From the NCBI RefSeq assembly GCF_018918095.1, contig NZ_JAHLPV010000025.1, forward strand, positions 1-42,194: DNA of 42,194 nucleotides. The letters are read 5' to 3'. Positions 40,698-42,194 of the stretch are shown here, one piece after another. Numbering within the stretch: the first letter of the stretch is position 1; each line of letters opens with the position of its first letter. The notes under the pieces are model-generated. The model ran no database searches and was not told the origin of the DNA. It saw only the letters and a list, made by a program, of their open reading frames with translations. The DNA comes from Acetivibrio sp. MSJd-27. Lineage in GTDB: Bacteria; Bacillota; Clostridia; UMGS1840; HGM11507. Position numbers and translations under genes: made by a program.

Positions 40698-41489
40698 ATG
40701 TTTATGGAATTGGTCTTTCCGGTAATCGCCCTCGGTGTGATGGGGTTGCTGTTCGGATTGATGCTGGGCGGCGCTTCAAAAATATTCAAGGTGGAAGTGG
40801 ATGAAAAGATTCCTCTGATTCTGGAAGTTTTGCCGGGCGCGAACTGCGGCGGATGCGGATATGCAGGATGCAATGCTTATGCAACCGCAGTTTCGGAGGG
40901 CAATGCCCCGCTCAATGGCTGCCCGGTAGGTGGCAAGGAAGTCAGTGACCAAATTGCACAGATCATGGGTGTTTCCACTGGCGAGTATGTAAAAAAAGTT
41001 GTCCGGGTGCACTGTCTGGGCTGTTATGAAAATGCAAGGCAGAAATATGAATACAGCGGGATTCAGGACTGCATTGTGGCCAGCAAGCTGGGCGGGGGAC
41101 AAAAGGATTGTCCCAACGGATGCCTGGGGCTAGGCACCTGTCAGAGAATCTGTCCTTTTGGCGCAATTGAGATTGAGGACGGACTTGCCCGGATCAACGA
41201 GGACAAATGCACCGCCTGTGGAAAATGCGTCCAAGCCTGTCCGAAGAATGTGATAAGCCTTGTTCCGCAGGAAAAGAAATACATGGTTATGTGCAACAAT
41301 CATAACAAGGGACCGATTGCCAAGGATTTGTGTAAGGTCAGCTGTATTGGCTGCAGGTTGTGTGAAAAGGAATGCCCCTTTGACGCGATTCATGTGAATC
41401 ACTTTGTAGCGGAGATCGATTATGACAAGTGTAAAAACTGCGGAAAATGCATGGCGAAATGTCCGCGCAATGTGATTGTAAAGCTGTAA
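40698..41489 (+). CDS. rnfB: Rnf complex subunit RnfB
   Basis: A 263-residue ferredoxin-like subunit. An N-terminal membrane helix (about 5-28) is followed by a CxxCxxxxC cluster site in NCGGCGYAGCNAY and then three or more ferredoxin-type motifs (CLGLGTCQRICPFGA, CTACGKCVQACP, CIGCRLCEKECP, CKNCGKCMAKCP). It takes electrons from or gives them to soluble ferredoxin. Last gene of the operon; the order C-D-G-E-A-B is the one known in Acetobacterium woodii. Confidence 0.96.
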   Translation: MFMELVFPVIALGVMGLLFGLMLGGASKIFKVEVDEKIPLILEVLPGANCGGCGYAGCNAYATAVSEGNAPLNGCPVGGKEVSDQIAQIMGVSTGEYVKKVVRVHCLGCYENARQKYEYSGIQDCIVASKLGGGQKDCPNGCLGLGTCQRICPFGAIEIEDGLARINEDKCTACGKCVQACPKNVISLVPQEKKYMVMCNNHNKGPIAKDLCKVSCIGCRLCEKECPFDAIHVNHFVAEIDYDKCKNCGKCMAKCPRNVIVKL

Positions 41490-41570
41490 AAAATCTGTGC
41501 AATAAAAATTTTTTGCTTGAGATACATTAAAACGGACTATGCGTAAGATTATTTGCCGAGGTGAATCATT

Positions 41571-42008
41571 ATGACTTTTCAGATAAGAGAATGCAGAATG
41601 GAGGATGTCGATTCCATCCAGCAGCTTAACTGTAATGAAATGGGCTATGAGTATCCATCCGATGAAACAAAAAACAGGTTGAAGGATTTATTGAAAAGTG
41701 ATAAGGATAAAATTTTTGTTGCATCAGTAGAGAATGCAGTTGTGGGGTATGTACATGCCTGCGATTATGATGTGATTTATTTTCCGCATATGAAGAATAT
41801 CATGGGTATTGCCGTATCAAAAGAATATAGCAAACATGGTATTGGAAAAGCTTTATTGGCAGAAGTTGAAAAATGGGGAAAAGAAACAGGGGCTTTCGGA
41901 ATTCGTTTGGTTTCCGGAATGGAAAGAACCGAAGCACATGTGTTCTATCGCAGATGCGGATATATTTCCGGGAAGCAACAGTTAAATTTTAAAAAAATTT
42001 TTCAATGA
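41571..42008 (+). CDS. GNAT-family N-acetyltransferase
   Basis: A 145-residue protein with the GNAT fold marks: an N-terminal IRECRMEDVDSIQQLN, the acetyl-CoA loop GIAVSKEYSKHGIGKALL (the Q/RxxGxG/A loop reads KHGIGK), and the last part FYRRCGYISG. The acceptor is unknown. GAGGTGAATCATT is the ribosome site. It stands alone after the Rnf operon with its own terminator. Confidence 0.92.
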   Translation: MTFQIRECRMEDVDSIQQLNCNEMGYEYPSDETKNRLKDLLKSDKDKIFVASVENAVVGYVHACDYDVIYFPHMKNIMGIAVSKEYSKHGIGKALLAEVEKWGKETGAFGIRLVSGMERTEAHVFYRRCGYISGKQQLNFKKIFQ

Positions 42009-42035
42009 CAGATGAGAAGAATCTGTATATAGAAA

Positions 42036-42077
42036 TCCCCTTTGAAAAGAGTATATCTTTTCAAAGGGGACTTTTTT
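42036..42077 (+). terminator. Terminator after the GNAT gene
   Basis: TCCCCTTTGAAAAG (42036-42049), loop AGTATAT, CTTTTCAAAGGGGA (42057-42070), a perfect 14-bp stem, then CTTTTTT. Confidence 0.95.
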
Positions 42078-42101
42078 GGTGTCTTTAGACGTGGAAATAA
42101 A

Positions 42102-42194
42102 CCCCCAGTTCTACTGGGGGAAGATAAAAAGCTTAAGCATATGCAAATAAAACCTCCTGAGATATAATAGTAAAAGGTTTGGCAACCGCATTAC
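42102..42194. mobile_element. Possible end of an IS200/IS605-type element (cut by window edge)
   Basis: CCCCCAG (42102-42108), loop TTCTA, CTGGGGG (42114-42120), a hairpin that does not end in T. After it lie AACCTCC and a TATAAT (42163-42168). A short GC hairpin some way before a promoter and a coming gene is the left-end layout of IS200/IS605 elements. The transposase itself would lie beyond 42194, so this is tentative. Confidence 0.35.

Noticed and set aside
41498-41516. A terminator after rnfB at GCAATAAAAATTTTTTGC
   Set aside because: The arms are almost pure A and T with no real loop, so the stem would be weak. The Rnf transcript end is not clear from sequence.

Overview
This window looks like chromosomal DNA of an anaerobic member of the class Clostridia (Firmicutes). 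The signs are a bacterial V-type (A/V-like) ATPase operon, a complete Rnf complex in the order C-D-G-E-A-B, a TPP riboswitch ahead of thiW-thiM-thiE, a single-chain PurL of 1239 residues, a 2-hydroxyacyl-CoA dehydratase/activase pair, and purine-rich Shine-Dalgarno sequences throughout. I cannot name the genus from sequence alone. No rRNA, tRNA or CRISPR array was seen.

Layout. 1-269 is the N-terminal part of an IS1182-like transposase on the minus strand, cut by the window edge. 771-9247 is a nine-gene V-ATPase operon (stator G/H, C, I, K, F, E, A, B, D) closed by a terminator. 9335-11381 is a small AT-rich accessory island: two small membrane proteins, an RNA-polymerase alpha-CTD-like protein and a sigma region-4-like protein on the minus strand, and a divergent XRE regulator. 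11400-11780 is a gene-free stretch full of inverted repeats, ending in a strong promoter with operator-like palindromes for a TetR regulator. 11782-16618 holds tetR, a two-domain CoA-dehydratase activase and a separate HgdB-like protein. A membrane protein and a CE7-type esterase follow.

18543-20955 is the thiamine salvage operon: promoter, TPP aptamer, terminator, a second TPP-like RNA element, thiW, thiM and thiE. 20990-21180 is a row of hairpins. A HAD hydrolase, an RHH-like small protein and a divergent acidic small protein come next; the latter two share a 29-bp perfect palindrome. asnA and asnS (asparagine synthesis and charging), a TPR membrane protein, larE and purL follow. 30724-34136 is a purine/SAM-recycling operon (purine nucleoside phosphorylase, S-adenosylhomocysteinase-like protein, MTA/SAH deaminase). 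Then come a Nudix hydrolase overlapping a VanW-family cell-surface protein, the Rnf operon (36600-41489), a GNAT acetyltransferase, and a hairpin end that may belong to another mobile element.

How it works together. The window pairs two ion-translocating machines, the V-ATPase and Rnf, which together could interconvert ATP, reduced ferredoxin/NADH and a transmembrane ion gradient. The SAM-recycling operon has exactly the three enzymes needed to turn S-adenosylhomocysteine into homocysteine and hypoxanthine, possibly through S-inosylhomocysteine. The promoters of the thiamine and the SAM-recycling operons are nearly the same and carry a shared palindrome over the -35 box, which suggests a common regulator. 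The most unusual items are the sigma-4/alpha-CTD pair with a possible frameshift, the interleaved inverted repeats at 11.4-11.6 kb, and the second TPP-like element in the thiW leader.
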